A stretch of 64,000 nt of DNA from Calothrix sp. FI2-JRJ7 (lineage in GTDB: Bacteria; Cyanobacteriota; Cyanobacteriia; Cyanobacteriales; Nostocaceae), in contig JAHHGX010000005.1 of the NCBI GenBank assembly GCA_019359675.1, positions 1 to 64,000 of the forward strand, written 5' to 3'. A program made the translations under genes and the position numbers. Below are positions 9,593 through 19,422 of the stretch, piece after piece (within the stretch, counting starts at the first letter, position 1; each line of letters begins with the position of its first letter). Below the pieces are notes generated by a model. The model saw only the letters and a list, made by a program, of their open reading frames with translations, was not told the DNA's origin and did no database searches.

Positions 9593-9777
9593 GGAGAGGG
9601 GGTGATGAGGGTGATCTCTTTGTGCTTGTAAGGACAATATGGATAGGCGCCGGATATTTACGCAGAACGTGAAGTTTTTGATATATATCTTTTTGGCAGA
9701 TGACTAATAACAGTGGAGAGGCTAGGATAAAATTTAGGTTTTCTATATCTATTTAGGAAAGCTTTTGCTTTTATATC

Positions 9778-10944
9778 ATGTCAAATCGCCGTCTTTCTTC
9801 TCCGTATTTTCGCTACCTTAAAGCTAGATTGTGGAATTTAGCCCGTCCTGGCTTTTGGGGAACTGCTATCTTTTTATCTGTTATCGGGTTGACTATTAGA
9901 GAGTTCTGGATGCGTCCGGATATGTTAACTAGTAGACAATCTAAACCCACAGCTACCCAACCACAAGCGAATTCGACGCTTACGGTTGAAGACCGTGCTA
10001 TTGCAGCTGATATTGATAATTTGCCTATTTTGGCACATGATTCTCAGCAGACTGAGGAATCTGCTTTAGATATTGCTGAACCCATTTCTCAACCTAAGAA
10101 GGGTAATCAAAACCCTTTGCAGGAAGCACTTAAAAATCAAAATACTTCTAATACTATTAAGTCAAATTCTAATCCAGCAGTTTCAACGGCGCCTGCACCT
10201 TCATTCAAATACGATAATCCTTTTTTGACCCAAGCTCAGAATTTATTGCAGTTTGGCAATGCTTTACGTGATAGGAATAATCGTTCGACTGGGTTAAATA
10301 CTGCTAATTCTTCTAGTCAAGCTCAATCAAATCAACCTGATTCAATTTTGACTCAAGGTTTCAATACCACTAACTCGACGCAAAGATTAGTTACTAGTGG
10401 TTCTTTAGAAGCTGCACTCAATCCATCATCTCTAACTCCTTTACCTACTCAAACTCCTTTTAATCAAATCATCAGCCGTAGTCAACTTACTACTCAACCA
10501 AGTAATAATAATTTTAATACTTCACCTCAAGCTATAAATAATTCTGTTCCACCAACACAGTTCGTACAACCAAATATCAGTACTCAACCTTCTACTTATT
10601 ACAGTAACTTTAACGGTACCAATCCAACTCAAATACCTACTTACACTAACTCCAGCACCATCAACTCTGTTCAACCAGCCACTACTTCTTACAGTAACGT
10701 AAACGGCGCCAGTACCACTACTCAACAAACATTCAATACCCAACCTTTGCCTAACAGCACTCTTTTACCCCAAACATCCGCAGTAACACCAAGTACTTTT
10801 AATACAGGAACTAACCCTTCTGCGAGTACTTTAACTCCTACTAATGCTGCTGGAAACGGAACTTTGACAACTCCGAGTGTACAACCTACTCCCAGTCAAG
10901 TCCCCGGTCAATCTCTTAATTTGAGTGTACCTGTTCGATATTAG
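9778..10944 (+). CDS. Membrane-anchored low-complexity Asn/Thr/Ser/Gln/Pro-rich protein
   Basis: 388 residues. Residues 25-45 (GFWGTAIFLSVIGLTIREFW) form one likely membrane segment after a basic N-terminus, so the long C-terminal part would be periplasmic. From about residue 60 onward it is low complexity, with repeated NSTT, TQPS, YSNFNGTNPTQ / YSNVNGASTTTQ units. No enzymatic motif. Proteins of this kind occur next to cyanobacterial cell-surface genes, but I cannot assign a function. Followed by a clear terminator at 11005. Confidence 0.75.
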   Translation: MSNRRLSSPYFRYLKARLWNLARPGFWGTAIFLSVIGLTIREFWMRPDMLTSRQSKPTATQPQANSTLTVEDRAIAADIDNLPILAHDSQQTEESALDIAEPISQPKKGNQNPLQEALKNQNTSNTIKSNSNPAVSTAPAPSFKYDNPFLTQAQNLLQFGNALRDRNNRSTGLNTANSSSQAQSNQPDSILTQGFNTTNSTQRLVTSGSLEAALNPSSLTPLPTQTPFNQIISRSQLTTQPSNNNFNTSPQAINNSVPPTQFVQPNISTQPSTYYSNFNGTNPTQIPTYTNSSTINSVQPATTSYSNVNGASTTTQQTFNTQPLPNSTLLPQTSAVTPSTFNTGTNPSASTLTPTNAAGNGTLTTPSVQPTPSQVPGQSLNLSVPVRY

Positions 10945-11004
10945 TTCAAAAAAATCATCCGCAGTTAAAATAACCTGCTATACTGTAAGCAACATTAGTA
11001 CTAC

Positions 11005-11031
11005 TGTGCCCGTAACAGGGCACATTTTTAT
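11005..11031 (+). terminator. Rho-independent terminator
   Basis: TGTGCCC, a GTAACA loop and GGGCACA are followed by TTTTTATT, 60 nt after the stop of the preceding gene. Confidence 0.85.
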
Positions 11032-11243
11032 TGTTTGATAGTATTACAGATTTTATCGGAATTCTAAACACAGGTATAAGTCAAGTTTTTGATGAACTGT
11101 GTATATGGTGTGTTTACGAAACGGGTAATATACCAAATATAGCAAAACCCACTTGCAACGGATGTAACGGATGATTTTTTGTTAGTATCTTTGATTTAAT
11201 GGGCATCCTATGTCTATATACTAGGATTGACATTATTTATGAT

Positions 11244-11490
11244 ACGTTTCAGCTATTGCTATTACTTTTTACTGGTTGTCTGTTACGAATACTGTAAACG
11301 CGCAGATTATTCCAGATAATACATTACCTGTAAATTCTAGTGTTACTCCTGGATGTGGTGTTTGTACGTATTACTAGTACTATCAGTGCAACTATGAGTA
11401 ATTCAGGAAGAGCAGGGATGTAAATGTGTCTACTCCTTCTTTTTCTCTTGTGAATGCTGGTACTATATCAACTACAAATATAAATAATGC
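11244..11490 (+). pseudogene. Remnant of a filamentous-haemagglutinin-like exoprotein
   Basis: Around 11290-11377 the sequence encodes NTVNAQIIPDNTLPVNSSV then TPGC, the conserved beginning of the mature haemagglutinin-like (two-partner secretion) proteins of cyanobacteria, ending in a TAG at 11375-11377. At 11422-11490 another frame encodes VSTPSFSLVNAGTISTTNIN, typical of the beta-helix repeats of the same family. Only these two scraps remain, directly abutting the GxxExxY remnant. Confidence 0.65.
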
Positions 11491-11696
11491 TTAAAGACCT
11501 TCCTAATCCGATTGGTACTCCTAGAGCAGATTTTATTGTTGAAGATAAAATTATGGTTGGATTAAAGGCTGTTATTCAACTCGAAGATAATCATTTCGCT
11601 CAAGCTCTTAATTATTTGAAGGTTTATCAGTTAGAGGTGGAGTTGTTGATAAATTTTGGTAGCAAAAGTCTGACCTTTAAACGTCTTGTTAGGTAA
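11487..11696 (+). pseudogene. 3' fragment of a GxxExxY-family protein gene
   Basis: 69 codons matching the C-terminal half of GxxExxY proteins (PD-(D/E)XK-like fold, about 125 residues when complete): PRADFIVEDKIMVGLKAV, then LAQA-like HFAQALNYLKVYQLEVELLI and NFGSKSLTFKRLV. The N-terminal half with the GxxExxY motif itself is missing. The catalytic-type E-x-K region reads GLKAV rather than EIKAV, consistent with decay. Confidence 0.7.
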
Positions 11697-11803
11697 GATA
11701 TTAGTTGCAGAGATGTTAAGGGGAACCAGAGTGTGGTAAAATGCTGATTTTGCATCATACTGTGTTCGCTCAGTTACGATACATGTCTCGTTGCTAGAAA
11801 CTA

Positions 11804-14800
11804 ATGCACTATCAAGGTAAGGCTGATTCCCGTTTGAAAGATGACCCTTCTGTTTCAATGGCTTCTGATTTAGACTCCGCACGCGGTTCGCTTCGGGTGG
11901 AAACAGATATTGGAATGGTTTTACACTTAGCAGATGGCACGTTAAGAGCGTGTAATGTTTGCGCTGAGGAAATATTGGGGTTTACGGCTGAACAAATACA
12001 TGGTTGGACTTCTATAAGTTCTCCTTGGCAAGCTGTGCATGAAGATGGTTCTCCTTTTCCTGGTGAGACGCATCCGGCGATGGTGTCATTACGAACGGGG
12101 CAACCTTGCTTAAATATAGTGATGGGTCTTTATCAGCCAAGTGGGAATTTGGTATGGTTGAATATAAATTCTCACCCTTTATTCCAACTCAATACTTCGA
12201 TTCCTTATGCTGTAGTTACAACGTTTTCTAAGATTGCTGCACCAGAGGTAGACTTTATACAAGCTGAAATCGAGGCGCCTCATAACTCATATAAAAAAGC
12301 CGCTGAGGCAGAAATTCAAAGGCTTAATCAAGAATTGGAACGGCGAGTGGCGGAAATGCAAACCATTCTTGATGCTGTACCTGTTGGGATTACAATTGCT
12401 GAAGATGCAAATTGTCAGGTAATTCGTGCGAATAAGTTTGCTCAATCTATGTTGACAGTACCACCAGATGCTAACGTTTCTGCGACTGGGGAGCAAGCCG
12501 GAATTTTGCCGTTCAGACAATTACGTGATGGTAAAGATATTCCGGGGGAAGAACTGCCGATGCAGGTTGCTACTGCTACTGGCGCCCCCGTTCGAGATGT
12601 TGAGATTCAAACAGTACGCTCGGATGGAGTAAAATTTGATTGGTGGGTAAATGCGGCGCCGTTATTTGATGAACAGGGTGCTGTTCGTGGTTCTGTAGCA
12701 GCGTTTGTAGACATTACTGAACTTAAACGAATTCAAGAAGTTTCCCGCGTTAATGAAGAACGATTGCGGATTGCTCAACTCACTACTAACGCTGGAACTT
12801 GGGATTGGGATGTGGCGACCAACAGCGTCTATTGGTCTCCAGAGTATTATACCCTATACGGGCTTGACGCAGCGACACCCTCAACTTATGAAAATTGGTT
12901 GGCAAGTATTGTAGAGGAAGACCGAGAATTTGTTGAGCTAACTATTCGCCAAGTATTAGAGGCGAAATTAACCTCGTTTACCTTGGAGTTTCGCATCAAC
13001 CATCCCGTACAAGGTATAAGATGGTTTGATTGCCGCAGTCAAATCTTTTACAACCCCGATGGACAACCTAGTCGGTTGGTCGGTATCTCCATCGATATTA
13101 GCGACCGCAAGCAAGTAGAAATCGCCTTGCAAGAACAAACTAAGTTACTGCAAGTAATTATTGACAGTATTGGTGATGGCTTAGTTCTCGCTAATCCCCA
13201 AGGAGAGTTTGTAATTTTTAACGAAGCTGCCCAACGGATGTTTGGTAAACTGTCGAATGAAGAATCCTTAGAGCAATGGTCAAATAGTTACGGATTATTT
13301 TTACCCGACCAACAAACGCTGTTCCCCAACGACGAACTGCCTTTAGCCAGAGCGATGAGAGGTGAATACGCTAATAATGTAGAAGTATTTGTCCGCCGCT
13401 CACCAGCTTCAGAAGGGCGCTGGATAAGTATCAGTGGCTACCCAGTAGTTGATATTAGTGAGGAAATCAAAGGTGGTGTTATTACTTGTCGGGATATTAC
13501 AGACCGCAAACGCATCGAAGAAGACCTGCGACAAAAAAATGCTATTTTAAATGTAATTAATGAGTCAGTGCCTACACCAATTTTTGTTAAAGACCGACAA
13601 GGGCGAATTATTTACGCAAATCCAGCTACACTTGAGGTTTTGGCTAAATCTGAGAAAGAGGTTATAGGGTTACGTGATTGCGATTTGTACCCAGAGCGCG
13701 AACTGGGAGCAGTAGTGACGGAAAACGACCTACGTATTATGGAATCTGGGCAAACATGCGTTATTGAAGAATCTCCAGATGGTATTCGCACTTTTTTGGG
13801 TATGAAGGTGCCTTATCGTAATGAGGCTGGAGAAGTAATAGGGTTAATTGGCATATCGAACGATATCACCGCGCGTGTTCAACTTGAGCGTGACCGTGAG
13901 CGTATTTTACAACAAGAACAAGCGGCACGAGAAGAATCTGAACGTGCGAACCGTATTAAAGATGAATTTTTGGCAGTGTTGTCTCACGAACTGAGAACAC
14001 CACTCAATCCCATATTGGGCTGGTCAAAATTATTGCAAACTGGTAAGTTAAATGCTAGTAAAGCTGCCGAGGCATTGAAAGCTATTGAGCGCAACGCCAA
14101 ACTACAATCGCAATTAATCGAAGATTTACTTGATGTTTCTCGAATTCTGCGCGGCAAACTTACGTTGAATGTTGCACCTGTTACCCTGCCGCCAGTAATT
14201 AATGCTGCCCTTGAAACAGTACAATTAGCCGTAGAGGCTAAAAGTATTTACATTCAAACCATTTTTGAACCAAATGTAGGACAAATATTAGGTGATATAG
14301 GGCGGTTACAGCAAATCATCTGCAATCTTCTATCCAACGCTGTTAAATTTACCCCAGAAGGGGGACGAGTTGAAGTTCAATTAACACAAATTCAAACAAG
14401 CGCCCAAATTCAAGTTATTGATAATGGAAAGGGTATTAGTTCTGACTTTTTACCTCATGTATTCGAGCATTTCCGTCAAGAAGATGGCGCCATAACACGC
14501 CAATTTGGCGGATTAGGATTAGGGTTAGCAATTGTGCGTCAACTCGTCGAACTTCACGGTGGTACGGTCGCAGCATCCAGTGCAGGAGAAGGATTTGGCG
14601 CCACTTTTACTGTCAAATTGCCCCTAATTAAGCAAGTAACAGAACCCGTAGATAATTTTGATGACCCTTTACCCTACCCTAACGACTCCGAACCATTAGC
14701 TGGATTAAGAATTATTGTCGTTGATGATGAACCAGATTCGCTCGATTTTATTGCCTTTGTTATCGAACAAGCAGGTGCAGAGGTAATTGCCATGCCAAGC

Positions 14801-15073
14801 GCAATTGAAGCACTGCAAATTCTTCAACAAATTCAACCCCATTTAATCATCAGCGACATCGGGATGCCAGAAATGGATGGTTATATGTTAATCGAGCAAA
14901 TCCGAACTAAGTTACCTTCTCAGTATCGAGAAGTTATAGCGATAGCATTAACTGCCTTTGCTGGAGAAGTCAACGAGCGGCAAGTAATGATGGCTGGATT
15001 TCAAAAACACTTAGCCAAACCCGTTGACCCAGACGAGTTAGTTGCTACTATAACGCGCTTGGTTACTGCTTAA
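11804..15073 (+). CDS. Multi-PAS hybrid sensor histidine kinase/response regulator
   Basis: 1089 residues. Five PAS-like domains can be seen (about 30-125, 185-300, 320-440, 445-575 and 580-700), several with PAC ends such as DITDRKRIEEDL. A coiled linker leads to HisKA (FLAVLSHELRTPLNPILGW, phospho-acceptor His728), an HATPase domain (N box LLSNAVKFTPEGG, G boxes GLGLGLAIVRQLVELHGG and GEGFGATF) and a C-terminal receiver (VVDDEPDS, ISDIGMPEMDG with Asp1018, and LAKPV). No membrane segment, so a soluble phosphorelay sensor; the ligand is unknown. The start at 11804 is uncertain, since residues 1-30 are not part of a domain and an in-frame ATG (SMASDL) follows. Confidence 0.93.
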   Translation: MHYQGKADSRLKDDPSVSMASDLDSARGSLRVETDIGMVLHLADGTLRACNVCAEEILGFTAEQIHGWTSISSPWQAVHEDGSPFPGETHPAMVSLRTGQPCLNIVMGLYQPSGNLVWLNINSHPLFQLNTSIPYAVVTTFSKIAAPEVDFIQAEIEAPHNSYKKAAEAEIQRLNQELERRVAEMQTILDAVPVGITIAEDANCQVIRANKFAQSMLTVPPDANVSATGEQAGILPFRQLRDGKDIPGEELPMQVATATGAPVRDVEIQTVRSDGVKFDWWVNAAPLFDEQGAVRGSVAAFVDITELKRIQEVSRVNEERLRIAQLTTNAGTWDWDVATNSVYWSPEYYTLYGLDAATPSTYENWLASIVEEDREFVELTIRQVLEAKLTSFTLEFRINHPVQGIRWFDCRSQIFYNPDGQPSRLVGISIDISDRKQVEIALQEQTKLLQVIIDSIGDGLVLANPQGEFVIFNEAAQRMFGKLSNEESLEQWSNSYGLFLPDQQTLFPNDELPLARAMRGEYANNVEVFVRRSPASEGRWISISGYPVVDISEEIKGGVITCRDITDRKRIEEDLRQKNAILNVINESVPTPIFVKDRQGRIIYANPATLEVLAKSEKEVIGLRDCDLYPERELGAVVTENDLRIMESGQTCVIEESPDGIRTFLGMKVPYRNEAGEVIGLIGISNDITARVQLERDRERILQQEQAAREESERANRIKDEFLAVLSHELRTPLNPILGWSKLLQTGKLNASKAAEALKAIERNAKLQSQLIEDLLDVSRILRGKLTLNVAPVTLPPVINAALETVQLAVEAKSIYIQTIFEPNVGQILGDIGRLQQIICNLLSNAVKFTPEGGRVEVQLTQIQTSAQIQVIDNGKGISSDFLPHVFEHFRQEDGAITRQFGGLGLGLAIVRQLVELHGGTVAASSAGEGFGATFTVKLPLIKQVTEPVDNFDDPLPYPNDSEPLAGLRIIVVDDEPDSLDFIAFVIEQAGAEVIAMPSAIEALQILQQIQPHLIISDIGMPEMDGYMLIEQIRTKLPSQYREVIAIALTAFAGEVNERQVMMAGFQKHLAKPVDPDELVATITRLVTA

Positions 15074-15093
15074 GGGACGGTTAACCTAATAAA

Positions 15094-15366
15094 TTAAATA
15101 TTAATAAGCTCATCGTACCGGATAATAATTAATCTAATTGCCTCAAACAACCCACGCACACTAAGTTCACTGGCTTGATATTTAACAGTTAATACATCAA
15201 TCCAATCGTGCAAATTGACATCGTTAGGGTTGGCAACATCCATTGTTTCTACCCAAGCAGTATATATTTCCTCACCTAAATCTGGAGCATGTGCAACAGC
15301 TTCTGCCTCCGCACGCACCATCAAAATACAACGTTGGTTAATAATACAAGCATATTCTAGTTTCAT
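15094..15366 (-). CDS. Small hypothetical protein
   Basis: 90 residues, mostly helical and acidic, with no signal peptide: APDLGEEIYTAWVETMDVAN and LTVKYQASELSVRGLFEAIR. It is convergent with the histidine kinase gene, 20 nt away. I do not recognise the family. ATG start at 15366 with an AT-rich upstream region. Clean codon use and lack of overlap support a real gene, but the function is unknown. Confidence 0.55.
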   Translation of the reverse strand: MKLEYACIINQRCILMVRAEAEAVAHAPDLGEEIYTAWVETMDVANPNDVNLHDWIDVLTVKYQASELSVRGLFEAIRLIIIRYDELINI

Positions 15367-15625
15367 AAGTTAAAGTTAGCCACTTGTTATAAATATAACA
15401 AACTTATTTGTTAAAATTGCGACCTAAGAATAACCATCATACTTGCTATTTTTCAAAATTCTAATGAAGGTAAACTTTTTGTAACATCCTAGGCGCCGAT
15501 TTTCTATATACTAGGAGAACATAAGAAGCACTACTTCCACCACATAACTTTGACAACTTAAGATAGAGGCAACTGTATGATAAATAGGTACCTTTTTATA
15601 TAAAAATACACTCCGTTTCGATTTG

Positions 15626-15877
15626 TTATTCTGTATAAGGCGCCTTAGAGTAAAACTGTAGGTTGGGTGAAGGCTTTGCGTAACCCAACTTACGATAGGC
15701 GACATTCCGCCCTAGAGTAGTTATTTTACAATAGTCATCTTCGGTTAAATCCGCAATTTTCATTAACGCTTTTAAAGTTTCAACTTTCAAGTCTTTATTT
15801 TTATGCATAGGAATAGAAAGTATTGTATCAAAAGTAGGATTTTGGTAAATTAACTGTTTGCCGGAGATTGATTTCAT
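15626..15877 (-). pseudogene. hicA: HicA toxin with an internal deletion and altered C-terminus
   Basis: The start MKSISGKQL and the block IYQNPTFDTILSIPMHKNKD then LKVETLKALMKIADLTEDD are those of cyanobacterial HicA mRNA interferases. The roughly 19 residues normally between them, containing the GSHH motif with the catalytic His, are missing in frame. After LTEDD, where HicA usually stops, the frame runs on through a palindromic TTGGGT repeat. The product should be non-toxic. Its start overlaps the stop of hicB by 4 nt (ATGA). Confidence 0.7.
15658..15695. repeat. TTGGGT palindromic repeat inside the hicA 3' end
   Basis: GTAGGTTGGGTGAAGGCTTT followed by GCGTAACCCAACTTACG forms an inverted repeat and supplies the foreign C-terminus of the hicA frame. 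Same family as 2579-2618. Confidence 0.65.
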
Positions 15878-16077
15878 ACCGCAATCTCAACTATTCGAGA
15901 ATTTAATTCAACTGAGTGACTACTATTTGCAACTGAAAACGATCCTTTAATTGCATCTTTTAAATTTGCTAATACTTCCTCCATCGTGTCACCTTCAGTT
16001 ATACAACCAGCAAGTGCTAGAACTTCTGCCCAATAACTACCTTCCTCAGCAGGATGAATAATTGCTTTGATTTTCAT
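15874..16077 (-). CDS. hicB: HicB-family antitoxin
   Basis: 67 residues with the HicB partial RNase-H-like fold: KIKAIIHPAEEGSYWAEVLA, LAGCITEGDTMEEVLANLKD and AIKG. HicB normally neutralises HicA and, when it has a C-terminal DNA-binding domain, represses the operon; this short form has none. It precedes hicA in the order hicB-hicA with ATGA coupling. Because the toxin has lost its active site, HicB here is probably a relic, or may protect against a related HicA elsewhere. Confidence 0.85.
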   Translation of the reverse strand: MKIKAIIHPAEEGSYWAEVLALAGCITEGDTMEEVLANLKDAIKGSFSVANSSHSVELNSRIVEIAV

Positions 16078-16238
16078 AGGTTTTTACGTTTAATTTTAAA
16101 TTGGTTATATTATAGCTAGCAGGGAGCATCAAAATTTGTAATCCTCACTACGTGAAGCATCTTAAAAAAACTTAAACATTACCAAATATCAAATATTTTA
16201 GCTTTTTTCTTATAAACCTTTTCTCTAATAACCGAAAA

Positions 16239-16260
16239 AATGTGAACCACGGTTCACATT
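16239..16260. terminator. Perfect palindrome, likely terminator
   Basis: AATGTGAACC, an AC spacer and GGTTCACATT, flanked by A and T runs, so it could terminate in either direction. The identical palindrome is found at 57254-57275. It lies in the 16078-16513 gap between the CHAT gene's 3' end and hicB; apart from the GGTGCGT repeat at 16391 that gap holds nothing else I can see. Confidence 0.6.
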
Positions 16261-16390
16261 TTTATAGTTCTGATTAATTACAGATATTTTGAGTATACTT
16301 AATTTTGTATTGTTTTATACATATAATTGTGATATTAATCAATATGATAGGCGCCTTGATATTGCTCTTTATTATAGTCACAATCAAGAG

Positions 16391-16452
16391 TGGTGCGTGA
16401 CGCTACTAGTCTTATAATTACGTTGAGATTTTTTCGTAGCGTCACGCATCAT
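16391..16452. repeat. GGTGCGTGACGC inverted repeat
   Basis: TGGTGCGTGACGCTA and TAGCGTCACGCATCA arms around about 30 nt, of the same family as 6510-6576. Confidence 0.7.
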
Positions 16453-16513
16453 ACGTTTACGTACACGACTCATGACATAGCAAAAAAAATCCGTGTAATC
16501 TGTGTAATCGTAT

Positions 16514-19252
16514 TTAATCGGTGTTCCAGAGGGGTGGTGTTTGTGATGGGTTTTGGAATATGACGGGCAACCATGTAGTACTGGGATATTCATTCTCCAA
16601 TCCCTGTAGTTTTTCTCTCGCTTCTCTTACTGATATATATAGGGTTTTACCGTTGGAGAACTCTGTGAGAAAGTTTTTCAAAAATTCTTGCGCGACTTTA
16701 TCCGGTACAGGTTCGCGCATTACTATCATTTGGGGTATATTTAGTTCTGCTAGGTTTAATGCTAATCCCAAACCGTCGCAGGAGTTAAATATTGCTAATT
16801 TCAATCCTTGTTGAATTGCCTTTTGTAGTGCGTTCTTCAGTTGACCTATACTCAACGTCTCATTTTTGTTAATATTAATTTGACCTATTTCTTGTTTTGT
16901 ATAACTATGTCCTGCAAAAAACAAAATATCCCACGGTTGTTGCCATAACTCATCGTTAACTTGTTTTCGTAACGGTTCCACTAAAAACGTTACTTTGCTG
17001 TTCGGTAATTGTTCCAGTATTCTTCTATCTTGGTTAACATCTATTCCTGTGCTGTCTCCCAGTATTGCTAAGATTTTAACACGATTATCCCTAATGGACG
17101 GCGCCTCTATTCTATTATACGTAGCAGTATATATTGCTAACTCCGCGTTTCTGTACGTATCAAAGAAAGTCCACTGTTGAAAAGGTAACTTTAATAAAGT
17201 ACGGTTTTCGGTTTGCAGGATAACACGTATTGTTTCTGATGGGTTTAATTGTTCGAGCAGTTTTTCTTTAATAACTCGGAATGACTCTGAATTATTCAAC
17301 CAGTGGTTTAAATATTGTTTAAAGCGTTTTGCTGATGCTTCGCATTCGAGTAAATAGTCGTAACGACTAATATTTGTTGTTTGCATCTCAGGTATTTCTA
17401 ACCGCGCGCTTGAAAGTAAGGTACGATAGTAAGCTGATTGCCATTGACTATATAATATCTCTAACTGCGGCGCCGCTGGTAGTTTGGCTGTACATTCGAC
17501 ACTAGGAGTTTCACCCTCGTTTGAAATTTGCAGCGTTACTGGAATGCTTTCGCTTAACTTATCACTGTCTCCAATTTTGAGTACTACTAGTTTACCGATG
17601 TTATCTGACTTTGATGCAGGCGCCACTATCATTTGCATCAAGTTCTTTAAATCGGCTTGGTGTTGACGGTATAATTCGATTTGTTCGTCTTTACTTTGTA
17701 ATTGAGCTTGATATTTCGCTTCGATTGCTTGTAGTGCTACCTGATAACTTTGCGTAAAATCACTGTGAATCTTTGTTTTATTCGCTTCTTCGGTTACTTC
17801 GACTTTGACTACTACTACTCCGTCCCCTTTATTCTCTATACTCCTTATCGCTAACTGAGTATCTTGATTTGCTGCCTTTACATCTACCAATGCACTATAT
17901 AATGCTTGTAAATCTAAACCGTTTTGAAATATTAAATCAACTGTATTAATAAGTACCTGAAATAATTTAGTAAATTCTCCGGGTGCAAATACTCCACTAC
18001 TCGGACGACGTTCGTTTTGGTTGTTTAATAAATATACATAATCACATATTACTTCTTCTAACAGTGTGGTAGTATCTATATTCCAAGCTTCCAAACATGC
18101 TGCTGTGAGTCTTGCTTGTTGAAAGTTGGTATTTATCGCTTGTGCTTTGGTAAAGTTCGCACGTTCTAAAATCGCATCTACAAACGTTGCTTTACTTACA
18201 TCTGCTTCAGTAAAGTTAGCTTCACTCAAATCGGCGCCTGCTAAATTGCCTCCTTTGATGTTGCATCCAATGTATGATTGTTTAACACCACGCTTTTTGA
18301 CTAATAATTCCCGCACTTTCGGATTTGCCAAAATTGTATTGCCTACTCTGGCACAATCAAGCTTTTGGGCAAGATGAAAGTTTGTATGAGTTAAAGTCGC
18401 ATTACTAAAGTCGCAGTGTTTGAGAACGCTTTGCTGAAAGTTGGTATTGGTCAAATTGGCATTTATAAAACTTGTACCACGAATCGAAGCTAAATTTACA
18501 GCTATGGTACGGAAGAACAAAAACTTCTCTTCGTTCTTAAAAACTTGTCTTGCTAAATAACTACCTAAAAATGTCCCAGTGGACGCTGTACATATTCCCA
18601 CACTAATGGCGCTGACAAATGCACTATTATTATTGGTAATCAAAGCACCTAACGCTACTCCCCCTATTCCACCTACTATTACAGAAAATATAGCTATAAT
18701 TACAGCCAAAGTACGGGTTAGTATTATCGTCATTGTAAACGAAACAGCCATCACTAAACCAAAAGCGATATTTACGGCAACTAAAACTCCAGCTACCGAA
18801 CCAGCTATTACTCCATCAATAGCACTAATAGCAGAAGCAGCTATTGCTACAGCACCAACTACAGCTGAAGCACCCAGTGCAACTTCGAGTGCTTGATAAT
18901 TACTCAACACACAAAAAACGAAAAGCGTTACTAAGGCAATACCACCAGCAACGAAAGTAAACTTTAATCCTTCCTGAACAGCAAAGTAAATAAAATCTGT
19001 GGCAATAACTCCTGAAAACGCTGCCGCAAATCCGCAAATCCCCGATAAAATCAAAGCTACTCCTATCAAAAGCAGATTTTGGTAATTTCCCAACCCTGCT
19101 TTCGCATGACTAAAATTGGCGCCAATCAGTGTAGTTTCGCTAAAGTCGGCGCCGCGTATGTCACAATAACTAAAGTTGGCACCCCTTAAATTGGCGCCAC
19201 GAAACGAACGACCACGAAGGTCTTGATATGCAAAGTCTATAGAATTCTCCAT
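16514..19252 (-). CDS. Pentapeptide-repeat membrane protein with C-terminal CHAT protease domain
   Basis: 912 residues. Pentapeptides (10-50, RGANLRGANFSYCDIRGADF) lead into about six hydrophobic segments (58-250), then more pentapeptides (255-390), a helical linker (about 440-560), and a CHAT caspase-like domain (about 600-905) with catalytic His782 (DILFFAGHS) and Cys825 (IFNSCDGLG). The protease would face the cytoplasm side of a membrane-anchored sensor. The block before CHAT (VVLKIGDSDKL, LPAAPQLEILYSQWQSAYYR) is shared with the CHAT protein at 39763. Same strand as and downstream of a DUF1822-like gene and a sigma factor. ATG at 19252. Confidence 0.88.
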   Translation of the reverse strand: MENSIDFAYQDLRGRSFRGANLRGANFSYCDIRGADFSETTLIGANFSHAKAGLGNYQNLLLIGVALILSGICGFAAAFSGVIATDFIYFAVQEGLKFTFVAGGIALVTLFVFCVLSNYQALEVALGASAVVGAVAIAASAISAIDGVIAGSVAGVLVAVNIAFGLVMAVSFTMTIILTRTLAVIIAIFSVIVGGIGGVALGALITNNNSAFVSAISVGICTASTGTFLGSYLARQVFKNEEKFLFFRTIAVNLASIRGTSFINANLTNTNFQQSVLKHCDFSNATLTHTNFHLAQKLDCARVGNTILANPKVRELLVKKRGVKQSYIGCNIKGGNLAGADLSEANFTEADVSKATFVDAILERANFTKAQAINTNFQQARLTAACLEAWNIDTTTLLEEVICDYVYLLNNQNERRPSSGVFAPGEFTKLFQVLINTVDLIFQNGLDLQALYSALVDVKAANQDTQLAIRSIENKGDGVVVVKVEVTEEANKTKIHSDFTQSYQVALQAIEAKYQAQLQSKDEQIELYRQHQADLKNLMQMIVAPASKSDNIGKLVVLKIGDSDKLSESIPVTLQISNEGETPSVECTAKLPAAPQLEILYSQWQSAYYRTLLSSARLEIPEMQTTNISRYDYLLECEASAKRFKQYLNHWLNNSESFRVIKEKLLEQLNPSETIRVILQTENRTLLKLPFQQWTFFDTYRNAELAIYTATYNRIEAPSIRDNRVKILAILGDSTGIDVNQDRRILEQLPNSKVTFLVEPLRKQVNDELWQQPWDILFFAGHSYTKQEIGQININKNETLSIGQLKNALQKAIQQGLKLAIFNSCDGLGLALNLAELNIPQMIVMREPVPDKVAQEFLKNFLTEFSNGKTLYISVREAREKLQGLENEYPSTTWLPVIFQNPSQTPPLWNTD

Positions 19253-19422
19253 CCCCTCGCTTCATCAAAACTTCACAATTGTAGCTTAACGAGTTTACCT
19301 AGTTAAAACAATACTCCCTGTGGGTATATTAATTTGCTCGCTTGTGTTACTTGTGTCTGTATCATGGGCAACCTGAAATTAGCGATAGCTAAAAATGAGC
19401 GGGTATAATTACGGGGGGTAAA

